This document shows positions 1 to 5,007 of a stretch of 5,007 nt of DNA, in pieces (within the stretch, counting starts at the first letter, position 1; each line of letters starts with the position of its first letter). The translations under genes and the position numbers were made by a program. The stretch is from positions 1 to 5,007 of the forward strand of contig JASLBS010000019.1 of NCBI GenBank assembly GCA_030146405.1, read 5' to 3'. Source of the stretch: Arthrobacter sp. (GTDB lineage: Bacteria > Actinomycetota > Actinomycetes > Actinomycetales > Micrococcaceae). The notes beneath the pieces are model-generated. The model searched no databases. It worked only from the letters and a program-made list of their open reading frames with translations, and was not told the origin of the DNA.

Positions 1-248
1 CACTCGACCGATTCCGCGGCGAGGTCGGCGTGGATCCGCCGGTACCCGTACGTCCCGTCGGAGGACTCGAAGAAGGCTCTGATCCGGGCCGCGAGGGCTT
101 CGCGGCGGGCCGCGGTCGCTGACTGCGGACGCTTGACCCAGTGGTAGTAACCGGACGTTGAGACCCCCAACCACCGACACATCTTCATCACAGGGTTCAT
201 CTCGGACGGATCATTCTTCAGGGAATCGATGTACTCGTACTTGCTCAC
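1..248 (-). CDS. IS3-family transposase OrfB, N-terminal part (truncated by window edge)
   Basis: This is the start of the catalytic subunit of an IS3 transposase, which in the family carries out strand cleavage and joining together with OrfA. Translating the minus strand from GTG at 248 gives 82 residues before the edge, opening VSKYEYIDSLKNDPSEMNPV. The motifs are typical of the family's N-terminal helix-turn-helix region: CRWLGVSTSGYYHW at about residues 23-36, then SSDGTYGYRRIHADL at about 63-77, which normally precedes the integrase core. The core with its DDE triad lies off the window. The GTG overlaps a TGA stop (GTGA, 248-245) of a neighbouring frame, and the gene begins 22 bases after the OrfA stop. 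The OrfB frame is +1 relative to OrfA, not the -1 usual for the family. The start choice is moderately sure and the family assignment strong. Confidence 0.88.
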   Translation of the reverse strand, partial: MSKYEYIDSLKNDPSEMNPVMKMCRWLGVSTSGYYHWVKRPQSATAARREALAARIRAFFESSDGTYGYRRIHADLAAESVE

Positions 249-270
249 CACCGCTGCTCCCGCGCGATAG

Positions 271-540
271 TCAAGCGCTGGCTTTTTTCAGAAACGCCGT
301 CTCCGCCCGCAGCTCCTGGACCTCGCGTTCGAGCTCCTTCAACCGCGCCCTTTCCGGGACGCTCAGCTCGGTCTCGGTCCCGCCATGGGTTTGGCGGTAC
401 TTGGTCAGCCAGCTCCGCAAAGTCTCGGGACCCACGCCGTACGCGGTCGCGACCTCCTTGATCGGCTTGGAGGTGGTGATGACCTCCTGGCACAACTCGT
501 CCTTGAACTCCTGGGTGAAGCGTCGTCGTGAAGCACTCAT
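271..540 (-). CDS. IS3-family transposase OrfA (helix-turn-helix subunit)
   Basis: This 89-residue protein is the DNA-binding subunit of an IS3 transposase. It binds the element's ends and, in the family, is also made as an OrfAB fusion. The N-terminal half has the transposase_8 type helix-turn-helix: RRRFTQEFKDELCQEV at about residues 5-20, then IKEVATAYGVGPETLRSWLTKY at about 27-48. The C-terminal half (about 60-86) is a leucine-zipper-like helix ending in the family signature AETAFLKKA. The ATG at 540 follows a purine-rich AAAGAGAG (558-551) with suitable spacing. That site lies partly within a small dyad, GAGAG-T-CTCTC (544-554), which could mask it. The protein ends KKASA where relatives usually continue with something like FFAREQR. 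An AREQRW stretch is indeed readable just downstream in the -1 frame, which suggests an indel at the 3' end. Confidence 0.9.
   Translation of the reverse strand: MSASRRRFTQEFKDELCQEVITTSKPIKEVATAYGVGPETLRSWLTKYRQTHGGTETELSVPERARLKELEREVQELRAETAFLKKASA
282..288 (-). other. A6G homopolymer run near the OrfA/OrfB junction
   Basis: On the minus strand the run AAAAAAG lies over the two lysine codons near the OrfA end (FLKKA). IS3 elements commonly use A-AAA-AAG for programmed -1 frameshifting. Here the OrfA frame reads AAA AAA G, so the canonical codon phase does not apply. A -1 slip would lead to a frame that stops at 247-245, not into OrfB. A net +1 slip, or transcriptional slippage on the run, would join OrfA to OrfB, because that frame is open from the run to the GTG at 248. 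Its function is uncertain. Confidence 0.35.
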
Positions 541-565
541 GCTGAGAGTCTCTCTTTCGGTAGCA

Positions 566-586
566 CCCTCAGTTTAAGAGGGCCCA
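566..586 (-). repeat. Putative terminal repeat (left end) of the IS3 element
   Basis: On the minus strand this stretch starts TGGGCCC and contains an internal dyad, CCCTC-AGTTTAA-GAGGG (566-582 on the plus strand), in the non-coding leader of OrfA. Position and TG opening fit an IS3-type left inverted repeat. The right repeat is not in the window, so the exact tip at 586 is a guess that could be off by several bases. Confidence 0.35.
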
Positions 587-775
587 CCGTCCGAAATCCC
601 TAGGCCGCCCACTCCATGTGCCTCCCACCGGGAGTGTCAGAAAAACGATGTCCTGAGACCTCACATAGCGCGGTTGCACAGATCACCGACCGTTACACCA
701 TCACCAGGGACCTGGCCGGGGGCTGGGATGGTCCGGTCAGGGGGTCATGCGGATGTGGTGGGGTGTTGTGTCGGG
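587..775. other. Non-coding gap between the IS end and the ROK gene
   Basis: No convincing gene is seen on either strand in these 189 bases. Open frames here have no supporting start site or recognisable protein. A small hairpin, CTCCC-ACC-GGGAG (622-634), and a possible insertion-sequence end (635-664) are present. No clear rho-independent terminator (stem followed by a T run) was found for the ROK gene, whose stop lies at 778-776. Confidence 0.6.
635..664. repeat. Possible relic of another insertion-sequence end
   Basis: The stretch TGTCAGAAAAACGATGTCCT, followed by GAGACCTCACA, resembles terminal repeats of actinobacterial insertion sequences as I remember them (IS481-type ends often carry a TGTCnnGAGAC core followed by ACA). 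No transposase fragment or partner repeat is seen in the window, so this is a resemblance, not an identification. Confidence 0.25.
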
Positions 776-2029
776 TCAGGTGGCCGTGCCGGAAGGCTGC
801 GGGGTGGTTGCCTGAAGGTGCAGTACGTCGGCTCGTGCGGACTCGACTGCCGCATGCACCGCGCCGACGGCGACGGACCGGGCGCCGAGGGAGGAGAGGA
901 CCAGTTCGGGTGCGGTGAGGTCCACCTCGCCTGGAAGAATTCCGCGCGCGACGTCAGCGATCTGGTCGAGGTTTTCCGCGATCGCCCCGGCGACGATCAC
1001 GCGGGTCGGGTCGTAGACACTGCCGAAGATCGCGGTGATGCGGGCCAGCAGGGTGCCGGCCCGTTCGACGATGCCTCGCGACCAGGCGTCACCTGATCGT
1101 GCGAGCTCGAGGACGGTGCGTCCGGTGAGCTGATTTGCCGGTAGGGCGGCGAGCCGGTGGCCGGCTGGGATCTTCCCCGTGGCCGCCGCTTCGCGTACCC
1201 AACCGGTGAGCCTGGAACCCATTCCCTCGGCGCTGCCGACCCCGAGGACTTTGTTGAGGGCCGCCATTTCGCCGGCTCCACCGTGGGCGCCGCGCAGCAG
1301 GCGACCGTTCACCACGACCCCTGCCCCGAAGCGGTCACCGGCAAGAAGGACGACGTAGTCCTCGCAGCCGATCGCGTCTCCGACGGCGCCTTCGGCTATG
1401 GCGGCAAGTGAGGCGTCGTTCTCGATCCGCACGATCGGCGCCCATTCCTTGAGCATCTGGTGCAGACCGGGGTTCATTAACTGCCAGAAGCCGTCCCGAT
1501 GATCTGGGGACTTGCCCTCGGAATCGACGGGCGCCGGTACTCCTATGCAGACGGCCAGCACATCCTCCCGGTTTTGACCTGCTGCGCGAAGCGCCGAGTC
1601 CACGGCGGCGAGCACGGCCGCCCGGCGCACGTCCGCGTCATCGTCGAGCGCGTCCATCGCGAGCGTTTCGCTGATGATGGGATTACCTCGGAGGTCGGCG
1701 ACCGTCGTGGTGATGTGTGTCCGGCCGGCATCCATCCCGATGACGATCGCCGCATCGGCGCGTAGTTCGAAGCGCCGTGACGGGCGTCCCTTGCGGTACG
1801 CACTAACGGATCGCGCGTTGGGCAGTTCACGCAGGAGCCCTCGGTTGATCAGCTCGTCCACTGCATCGATTGTCGTGGAGCGTGTCAGACCGGTTGCTGC
1901 CATGGCGTCGGTACTGACGAAGACACCCGCGTCCCAGGCGAAACCCAATAGCATGTCGAGACTCGCGCGGGGCGTTGCGGAGGCCGGACGCACCGTCATG
2001 GACAAAGTGCTTGACCCTTTCGTGCTCAT
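776..2029 (-). CDS. ROK-family transcriptional regulator (NagC/XylR type)
   Basis: This 417-residue protein has the length and layout of ROK repressors. A winged helix-turn-helix lies at about residues 25-70 (VFVSTDAMAATGLTRSTTID), with a basic wing KGRPSRRFEL at about 80-89. A sugar-kinase-like ROK domain follows from about 95. Visible ROK features are the phosphate-loop-like GMDAGRTH (98-105), the sugar-site ENDA with Asp205 (203-206), and the signature GAGVVVNGRLLRGAHGGAGE (235-254). After GGAGE, where the family usually has IGH and then the zinc motif CxCGxxGCxE, this protein reads MAALNKVLGVGSAEG. The conserved histidine and all zinc cysteines are absent, so kinase activity is unlikely and ligand binding may be altered. 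The gene diverges from the ABC operon with 97 bases between them, so it most likely regulates that operon and itself. The ATG at 2029 has no good Shine-Dalgarno; ATG at 1999 is an alternative that leaves both domains intact. Confidence 0.9.
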   Translation of the reverse strand: MSTKGSSTLSMTVRPASATPRASLDMLLGFAWDAGVFVSTDAMAATGLTRSTTIDAVDELINRGLLRELPNARSVSAYRKGRPSRRFELRADAAIVIGMDAGRTHITTTVADLRGNPIISETLAMDALDDDADVRRAAVLAAVDSALRAAGQNREDVLAVCIGVPAPVDSEGKSPDHRDGFWQLMNPGLHQMLKEWAPIVRIENDASLAAIAEGAVGDAIGCEDYVVLLAGDRFGAGVVVNGRLLRGAHGGAGEMAALNKVLGVGSAEGMGSRLTGWVREAAATGKIPAGHRLAALPANQLTGRTVLELARSGDAWSRGIVERAGTLLARITAIFGSVYDPTRVIVAGAIAENLDQIADVARGILPGEVDLTAPELVLSSLGARSVAVGAVHAAVESARADVLHLQATTPQPSGTAT

Positions 2030-2049
2030 GTTGGACGATTATTGCAGCA

Positions 2050-2073
2050 TACTTGATTCAGTACCTAAATTTA
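2050..2073. promoter_or_regulatory. Candidate ROK operator (adjacent A/T-rich dyads)
   Basis: TACTTGATTCAGTA (2050-2063) has 4-bp perfect outer arms around a 6-base core, and the 8-bp palindrome TAAATTTA (2066-2073) follows two bases later. ROK repressors such as NagC and Mlc bind A/T-rich dyads, so this pair is the best operator candidate in the gap. It also overlaps the weak promoter candidate of the ABC operon, which would suit repression. This is inference only. Confidence 0.35.
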
Positions 2074-2080
2074 CCCCTCC

Positions 2081-2093
2081 GAACAACATGTTC
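2081..2093. repeat. Inverted repeat GAACA-ACA-TGTTC
   Basis: This perfect 5-bp inverted repeat with a 3-base centre lies 33 bases before the GTG of the binding-protein gene. It could be a second operator (for example for a global carbon regulator) or chance. It contains an ATG (2088-2090) in frame with the lipoprotein gene, which is not favoured as the start. Confidence 0.3.
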
Positions 2094-2113
2094 TCCTCGA
2101 CGACGAGTTTGGT

Positions 2114-2119
2114 AAAGGA
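2114..2119 (+). promoter_or_regulatory. Ribosome binding site of the sugar-binding lipoprotein gene
   Basis: AAAGGA is followed by 7 bases and then GTG at 2127. This site decides the start: GTG at 2127 gives a clean lipoprotein signal peptide, while the in-frame ATG at 2088 and earlier ATGs would add an unrelated, non-hydrophobic N-terminal extension. Confidence 0.7.
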
Positions 2120-2126
2120 CAACGAC

Positions 2127-3392
2127 GTGCCTCGATCACCACGACGCGTACCCCGTGCGCTTGCAGCAATCACCGGGCTCATTCTGGCCGGTTCGACTCT
2201 GGCCGGTTGTGCCGGGAGCGGGGGACCGGAGGTTGTCCGTTTCCATCTCAGCAAGCCTGAAGCCATCCCGTACTTCGGTGAACTGGTCCGTGAGTACAAC
2301 GCTTCCCAGGACGACGTCGAGGTGGTGCTCGATACCTCCTCGAACCTCCAGGCAGGGTTTTTGCGCGGGAACCCGCCGGACCTCGGGTTGTTGAACTACA
2401 ACATGGAGATGGCCCGGTTCATGGAGCGGGGCGCCCTGAGTGATCTTTCCGACATGCCCGAAGCCGACCGCATCCTCCCGGAGGTGCAGGACCTGGTGAA
2501 TCAGTACGCCACGTATCCCGGTCGCACCAGTGTGCTGCCTTACTCCGTGATGGCTTCCTCCGTCATCTATAACAAGGAGATCTTCGAAGCGCAGGGTCTG
2601 GAGGTTCCGCAGACCTACGACGAACTCATCGCCGTCTGCGAGGCACTCACCGCGGCCGGGATCACGCCGTTCTACGGGACGTTCCAGGATCCGTGGACGG
2701 TGTCGCAGGGCTGGTTCGACTACGTGGTGGGTGGGCAGATCGACGTCGCCGAGTTCTATGAGCAGATGCACGAATCGGGCACCGAGGTGGGACCCCAGTC
2801 GCCGGTGTCCTTCCAGAAAACCCTTGCCGGGCCGGTCGAGACGATGCAGATGCTCCTGCGCGAATACACGAATCCGGATGCGAACAGCAAGATCTACGGT
2901 GACGGCAACCTCGCCTTCGCCAGGGGTGAAGCAGCCATGTACCTGCAGGGCCCATGGGCGTTCGGGGAGATCGCCAAGACCAGTCCCGACCTCGAGCTCG
3001 GGACCTTTCCCCTGCCGATGACCGATGACCCGGAGGATCTCGAGGTGCGGGTCAACATCGACCTCGCCGCCTGGATCCCCGAGGCCTCGACGAGCAAGGA
3101 GGGAGCGCGTGAGTTCCTCAGCTTCCTCTTCGAGCCGGAGGTGATGGACGAGTACAACGCGGCGCAGCTCGGATACGGCACGACGGTCGACGCCGCACCG
3201 GTCACCGACCCGCGAATCCTTGGCATGAAGGAGTACTTCGACGCCGCCGACTTCTACCAGGGCCCCTCCCAGGCGATCCCCCTGACGATCCCTGTGCACA
3301 ACTACATGCAGGGAGTCGCACTCGGATCGGATGTGGACAGAACCCTCGCCACGCTCGACGGCGACTGGGCGCGACTGGCACTGCGCCAGTGA
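2127..3392 (+). CDS. Sugar ABC transporter substrate-binding lipoprotein (CUT1, SBP family 1)
   Basis: This 421-residue extracellular solute-binding protein would be anchored to the outer face of the membrane and deliver a sugar or oligosaccharide to the two permeases downstream. The signal peptide has basic residues in VPRSPRRVPR (1-10), a hydrophobic stretch (11-24) and the lipobox LAGC, with Cys28 as the lipidated residue. Family features follow: EYNASQDDVEV (56-66), PDLGLLNYNMEMARFMERG (84-102), LPYSVMASSVIYNKEIFEAQ (137-156) with the usual GLEVPQTYDEL after it, and FARGEAAMYLQGPW (264-277). The length is typical of the family. GTG at 2127 is chosen for its Shine-Dalgarno and signal peptide. 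The gene is first in an operon with the permeases, 55 bases upstream of the next start, and is probably controlled by the divergent ROK protein. The substrate cannot be read from the sequence; aromatic residues such as Trp190, Trp196 and Trp277 are candidates for sugar stacking. Confidence 0.93.
   Translation: MPRSPRRVPRALAAITGLILAGSTLAGCAGSGGPEVVRFHLSKPEAIPYFGELVREYNASQDDVEVVLDTSSNLQAGFLRGNPPDLGLLNYNMEMARFMERGALSDLSDMPEADRILPEVQDLVNQYATYPGRTSVLPYSVMASSVIYNKEIFEAQGLEVPQTYDELIAVCEALTAAGITPFYGTFQDPWTVSQGWFDYVVGGQIDVAEFYEQMHESGTEVGPQSPVSFQKTLAGPVETMQMLLREYTNPDANSKIYGDGNLAFARGEAAMYLQGPWAFGEIAKTSPDLELGTFPLPMTDDPEDLEVRVNIDLAAWIPEASTSKEGAREFLSFLFEPEVMDEYNAAQLGYGTTVDAAPVTDPRILGMKEYFDAADFYQGPSQAIPLTIPVHNYMQGVALGSDVDRTLATLDGDWARLALRQ
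3374..3390 (+). repeat. Small hairpin at the end of the binding-protein gene
   Basis: ACTGGC (3374-3379) and GCCAGT (3385-3390) pair perfectly across a 5-base loop and reach into the TGA stop (3390-3392). Hairpins between a binding-protein gene and its permease genes often stabilise the upstream message and raise its level relative to the permeases. No T run follows, so it is not a terminator. A 6-bp stem may also be chance. Confidence 0.3.
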
Positions 3393-3436
3393 CGCGGCCC
3401 CTGACCCCCACCGGCATGCCCCGATCGACACGACCC

Positions 3437-3441
3437 AGGAG
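3437..3441 (+). promoter_or_regulatory. Ribosome binding site of the MalF-type permease gene
   Basis: AGGAG is followed by 6 bases and then ATG at 3448. It fixes the permease start at 3448. The same frame is open further upstream to an ATG at 3331, but that would overlap the preceding gene and add 39 residues with no permease character. Confidence 0.75.
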
Positions 3442-3447
3442 CTGACC

Positions 3448-4377
3448 ATGACGAAGACGACAGCGGCACCACCACGGGGGTCCACCCGCAGCACGAGGCC
3501 CTCGACTCCTCGGAGGAGGCGGGGAGGAGTCGAGGGGATCTACTACGCGTTCCTCCTGCCGACCCTCGCCATCTTCACGCTCACGATCACCCTGCCCGCG
3601 GTGATCGGCATCTTTTTCAGCTTCACGAACTCGATCGGTTTCGGGGAGTGGGAGTTCGTCGGGCTGATCAACTACGTGGCCATGTTCTCCGACCCCGCCA
3701 TGCTGCAGAGCTATCTGTTCACCTTCGGGTTCGCCACCTGCACCGTGATCGTGGTGAACGTCATCGCGTTCCTGCTGGCAGTGGGCCTGACCGCCCAGAT
3801 CAAGCTCAAGACGGGTCTGAGGACTGTTTTCGTGATCCCCATGGTCGTCTCGGGCATCATCATCGCCTACGTCTTCAACTTCCTGTTCTCCAACTCCGTA
3901 CCGTCCCTCGGGCAGACGCTCGGTATCGACGCACTGAGCGAGAGCATCCTCGCGAACCCGGACCTGGCCTGGATCGGCATCGTGATCGTCACCGCCTGGC
4001 AGGCGATCCCCGGGAGCCTGCTCATCTACATCGCCGGGTTGCTGTCGATCCCCGGTGATGTCTACGAAGCAGCCGACCTCGATGGGGCCGGTAAATGGCA
4101 GCAGCTCCTGCGGATCACCGTGCCGCTGGTGGCCGGGTACATCTTCATCAATGTGATCCTCGGCTTCAAGAACTTCCTCAACGCCTACGACGTGATCGTG
4201 GGCCTCACCGACGGCGGGCCCGGCACCGCGACGCGAAGCATCCCGATGACGATCGTCACCGGCTTCACCGGAGGCGACTACGCCTACCAGATGGCCAACG
4301 CGACCATGTTCTTCATCATCGTCGTCGTCATCTCCCTCATCCAGCTCCGCCTCACTCGTGGAAGGAACGCACGCTGA
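3448..4377 (+). CDS. Sugar ABC transporter permease, MalF/UgpA type (CUT1)
   Basis: This 309-residue inner-membrane channel subunit is of binding-protein-dependent carbohydrate importers. A basic cytoplasmic tail, rich in Arg, Pro and Ser/Thr (about 1-28), precedes about six membrane segments at roughly 31-60, 87-115, 126-148, 175-199, 225-247 and 284-301. The EAA loop that contacts the ATPase is clear at 207-227: EAADLDGAGKWQQLLRITVP. After it come FKNFLNAYDVIVGLTDGGPG (240-259) and TRSIPMTIVTGF, typical of MalF-type partners. The length is normal for the short form of the family. It follows the binding-protein gene by 55 bases and its TGA overlaps the next ATG, so the three genes form one operon. 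A perfect 13-bp inverted repeat lies within codons 18-30. The sugar specificity is unknown. The ATPase partner is not in the window. Confidence 0.95.
   Translation: MTKTTAAPPRGSTRSTRPSTPRRRRGGVEGIYYAFLLPTLAIFTLTITLPAVIGIFFSFTNSIGFGEWEFVGLINYVAMFSDPAMLQSYLFTFGFATCTVIVVNVIAFLLAVGLTAQIKLKTGLRTVFVIPMVVSGIIIAYVFNFLFSNSVPSLGQTLGIDALSESILANPDLAWIGIVIVTAWQAIPGSLLIYIAGLLSIPGDVYEAADLDGAGKWQQLLRITVPLVAGYIFINVILGFKNFLNAYDVIVGLTDGGPGTATRSIPMTIVTGFTGGDYAYQMANATMFFIIVVVISLIQLRLTRGRNAR
3499..3536 (+). repeat. Perfect 13-bp inverted repeat inside the start of the MalF-type gene
   Basis: CCCTCGACTCCTC (3499-3511) is perfectly complementary to GAGGAGTCGAGGG (3524-3536) across a 12-base loop, GGAGGAGGCGGG. It begins 51 bases after the start codon and covers the codons for PSTPRRRRGGVEG in the cytoplasmic tail. 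In RNA it would form a very stable GC-rich stem with a purine-rich, Shine-Dalgarno-like loop. An alternative pairing of CTCCTC (3506-3511) with GAGGAG (3513-3518) competes, but its loop is too tight to form in full. No T run follows, so it is not an intrinsic terminator. Its role, if any, is unknown. Confidence 0.7.
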
Positions 4378-5007
4378 TGTCAGTCCAGCCCGCACTCGTC
4401 GCCAAGGACCTCGACGCCACCACGACCCTGGAGGGCAAGGGCGCACGACGTCGGCCACAGACCCGCACCACGGGAAGTGGTCGGAACTCGAGCTGGTCGC
4501 TGACCATCGTGTTGCTCCTGTGCGCCGTCACGGTGATCATCCCGCTGTACGTGACCGTCGCAATGGCTTTCAAGACGCAGGAGCAGGCGGTGGACGGTAA
4601 CGCATTCGCCCTGCCTGCCCCCTTCAGCATCGACGGCTTCGTCACCGCGTGGACCCTAACCAACTACCCGCGAGCGTTCCTGGTCTCGATCCTGATCACC
4701 GCAGGATCCGTCGTCGGAGCGATCCTCCTCGGAGCCTTCGCCTCGTTCGCCATCTCACGGAACTGGGACCGCAAACTTTTCCGCTGGTCGTTCTACTACC
4801 TGCTCATGGCGATGTTCATCCCGTTCCCCGTTCTCGCCCTGCCGCAGATCCAGCTGACCGGGCTGACGGGGCTCGACAACCCCGTCGGCGTCACGATCCT
4901 GCACATCATGTTCCAGCTGAGCTTCAGCATCCTGCTGTTCACCGCCTTCCTCCGATCCATCCCGCTCGAACTCGAGGAGAGCGCCAGGATCGACGGCGCC
5001 AGCACCT
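4377..5007 (+). CDS. Sugar ABC transporter permease, MalG/UgpE type (CUT1), cut by the window edge
   Basis: The second channel subunit starts at ATG 4377, overlapping the preceding stop as ATGA-type coupling (TGATG, 4375-4379). The Shine-Dalgarno GGAAGGA is at 4360-4366. The frame stays open for 210 codons to the edge. The product opens MSVQPALVAKDLDATTTLEG and has a long polar, basic tail (about 1-40). Membrane segments follow at about 41-63 (SLTIVLLLCAVTVIIPLYVT), 102-125, 138-158 and 172-193. FKTQEQ after the first segment, NYPRAFLVSILIT (97-109) and MAMFIPFPVLALPQIQL (144-160) are typical of MalG-type permeases. The EAA loop begins at the edge: LELEESARIDGAST (197-210). The remainder, roughly 70-90 residues in a usual family member, lies beyond. 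It pairs with the upstream MalF-type protein to form the channel. Confidence 0.94.
   Translation, partial: MSVQPALVAKDLDATTTLEGKGARRRPQTRTTGSGRNSSWSLTIVLLLCAVTVIIPLYVTVAMAFKTQEQAVDGNAFALPAPFSIDGFVTAWTLTNYPRAFLVSILITAGSVVGAILLGAFASFAISRNWDRKLFRWSFYYLLMAMFIPFPVLALPQIQLTGLTGLDNPVGVTILHIMFQLSFSILLFTAFLRSIPLELEESARIDGAST

Larger units (their letters stand above)
1..586 (-). mobile_element. IS3-family insertion sequence, partial (left end and 5' part)
   Basis: OrfA and OrfB of an IS3-type transposase lie in the usual order on the minus strand, and the element continues past the left edge of the window. The outer boundary near 586 is inferred. On the minus strand the non-coding leader before OrfA begins TGGGCCCTCTTAAAC, which looks like an IS3-type end opening with TG, but the matching right end and the target duplication are outside the window. 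The catalytic DDE core of OrfB is also outside, so whether the copy is active cannot be judged. It sits beyond the 3' end of the ROK regulator gene and is transcribed away from it, so it does not interrupt any gene seen here. Confidence 0.8.
2030..2126. promoter_or_regulatory. Divergent promoter/operator region of the ROK gene and the ABC operon
   Basis: This 97-base region separates two divergent genes and is more A/T-rich than its surroundings in its first half. It holds three dyads: TACT-N6-AGTA (2050-2063), the perfect palindrome TAAATTTA (2066-2073) and GAACA-ACA-TGTTC (2081-2093). A weak plus-strand promoter candidate is TTGCAG (2042-2047) with a 17-base spacer to CTAAAT (2065-2070), which would put the first dyad in the spacer. 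Position and family knowledge support an operator for the ROK protein, but which dyad is used cannot be told. Confidence 0.55.

Noticed and set aside
245..493. Minus-strand frame overlapping OrfA in the -1 phase
   Set aside because: It does not look like a protein of its own. Only its last few residues (AREQRW) resemble a displaced OrfA tail, which is discussed as a junction anomaly.
158..577. Plus-strand open frame across the IS3 element
   Set aside because: It is Ser/Arg-rich, antisense to OrfA and OrfB, and has no known domain.
706..734. CCAGG-GA-CCTGG and GGACC...GGTCC as a terminator for the ROK gene
   Set aside because: The first has a 2-base loop, the second a 17-base spacer with only 5-bp arms, and neither is followed by a T run on the minus strand.
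1674..2126. Upstream extension of the binding-protein frame to an ATG at 1674
   Set aside because: The extension would lie antisense to the ROK gene and bury the lipoprotein signal peptide. GTG at 2127 has a good ribosome binding site and a lipobox at the right distance.
2136..3494. Long minus-strand open frame (452 codons) opposite the binding-protein gene
   Set aside because: The product is Arg/His/Val/Gly-rich with no recognisable domain, as expected of the antisense strand of a GC-rich gene. The plus-strand lipoprotein is unmistakable.
3202..4458. Long minus-strand open frame (418 codons) opposite the MalF-type permease
   Set aside because: It has Asp/His/Glu low-complexity runs typical of antisense reading through hydrophobic membrane codons, and no start signal or family motif.
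1..5007. CRISPR array, tRNA, rRNA or riboswitch
   Set aside because: No regularly spaced direct repeats, cloverleaf-like stretches or recognisable riboswitch cores were seen by reading both strands. The small intergenic spaces leave little room for them.

Overview
The window reads as high-GC actinobacterial chromosome. Codons are strongly G/C-ending, one gene starts with GTG behind a clear Shine-Dalgarno, the regulator is of the ROK type common next to actinobacterial sugar operons, and the insertion sequence resembles IS3-family elements of Actinobacteria. Genus cannot be fixed from sequence alone; a Micrococcales or Corynebacteriales member is a guess.

Layout. (1) Bases 1 to about 586 are the left part of an IS3-family insertion sequence on the minus strand: complete OrfA, then the first 82 codons of OrfB, which runs off the left edge. 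(2) Bases 587-775 hold no gene; they contain a short stretch resembling the end of another, lost insertion sequence. (3) A ROK-family transcriptional regulator lies at 776-2029 on the minus strand. (4) A 97-base divergent intergenic region (2030-2126) carries three small dyads and weak promoter-like elements. (5) On the plus strand follow a lipoprotein sugar-binding protein (2127-3392), a MalF-type permease (3448-4377) and a MalG-type permease (4377-5007, cut by the right edge).

Together, regions 3-5 form a CUT1-type ABC carbohydrate importer with its divergent local regulator. The lipoprotein would capture a sugar or oligosaccharide outside the membrane and the two permeases would form the channel. 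The ROK protein probably represses the operon until a sugar ligand binds. No ATPase or glycoside hydrolase is visible. The ATPase may lie downstream or be a shared MsiK-type protein elsewhere, so the substrate cannot be named.

I did not find a new biological system. The points most worth a second look are a perfect 13-bp inverted repeat inside the start of the MalF-type gene, the loss of the ROK zinc and catalytic-histidine motifs in the regulator, and an unusual reading-frame relation between OrfA and OrfB of the insertion sequence.
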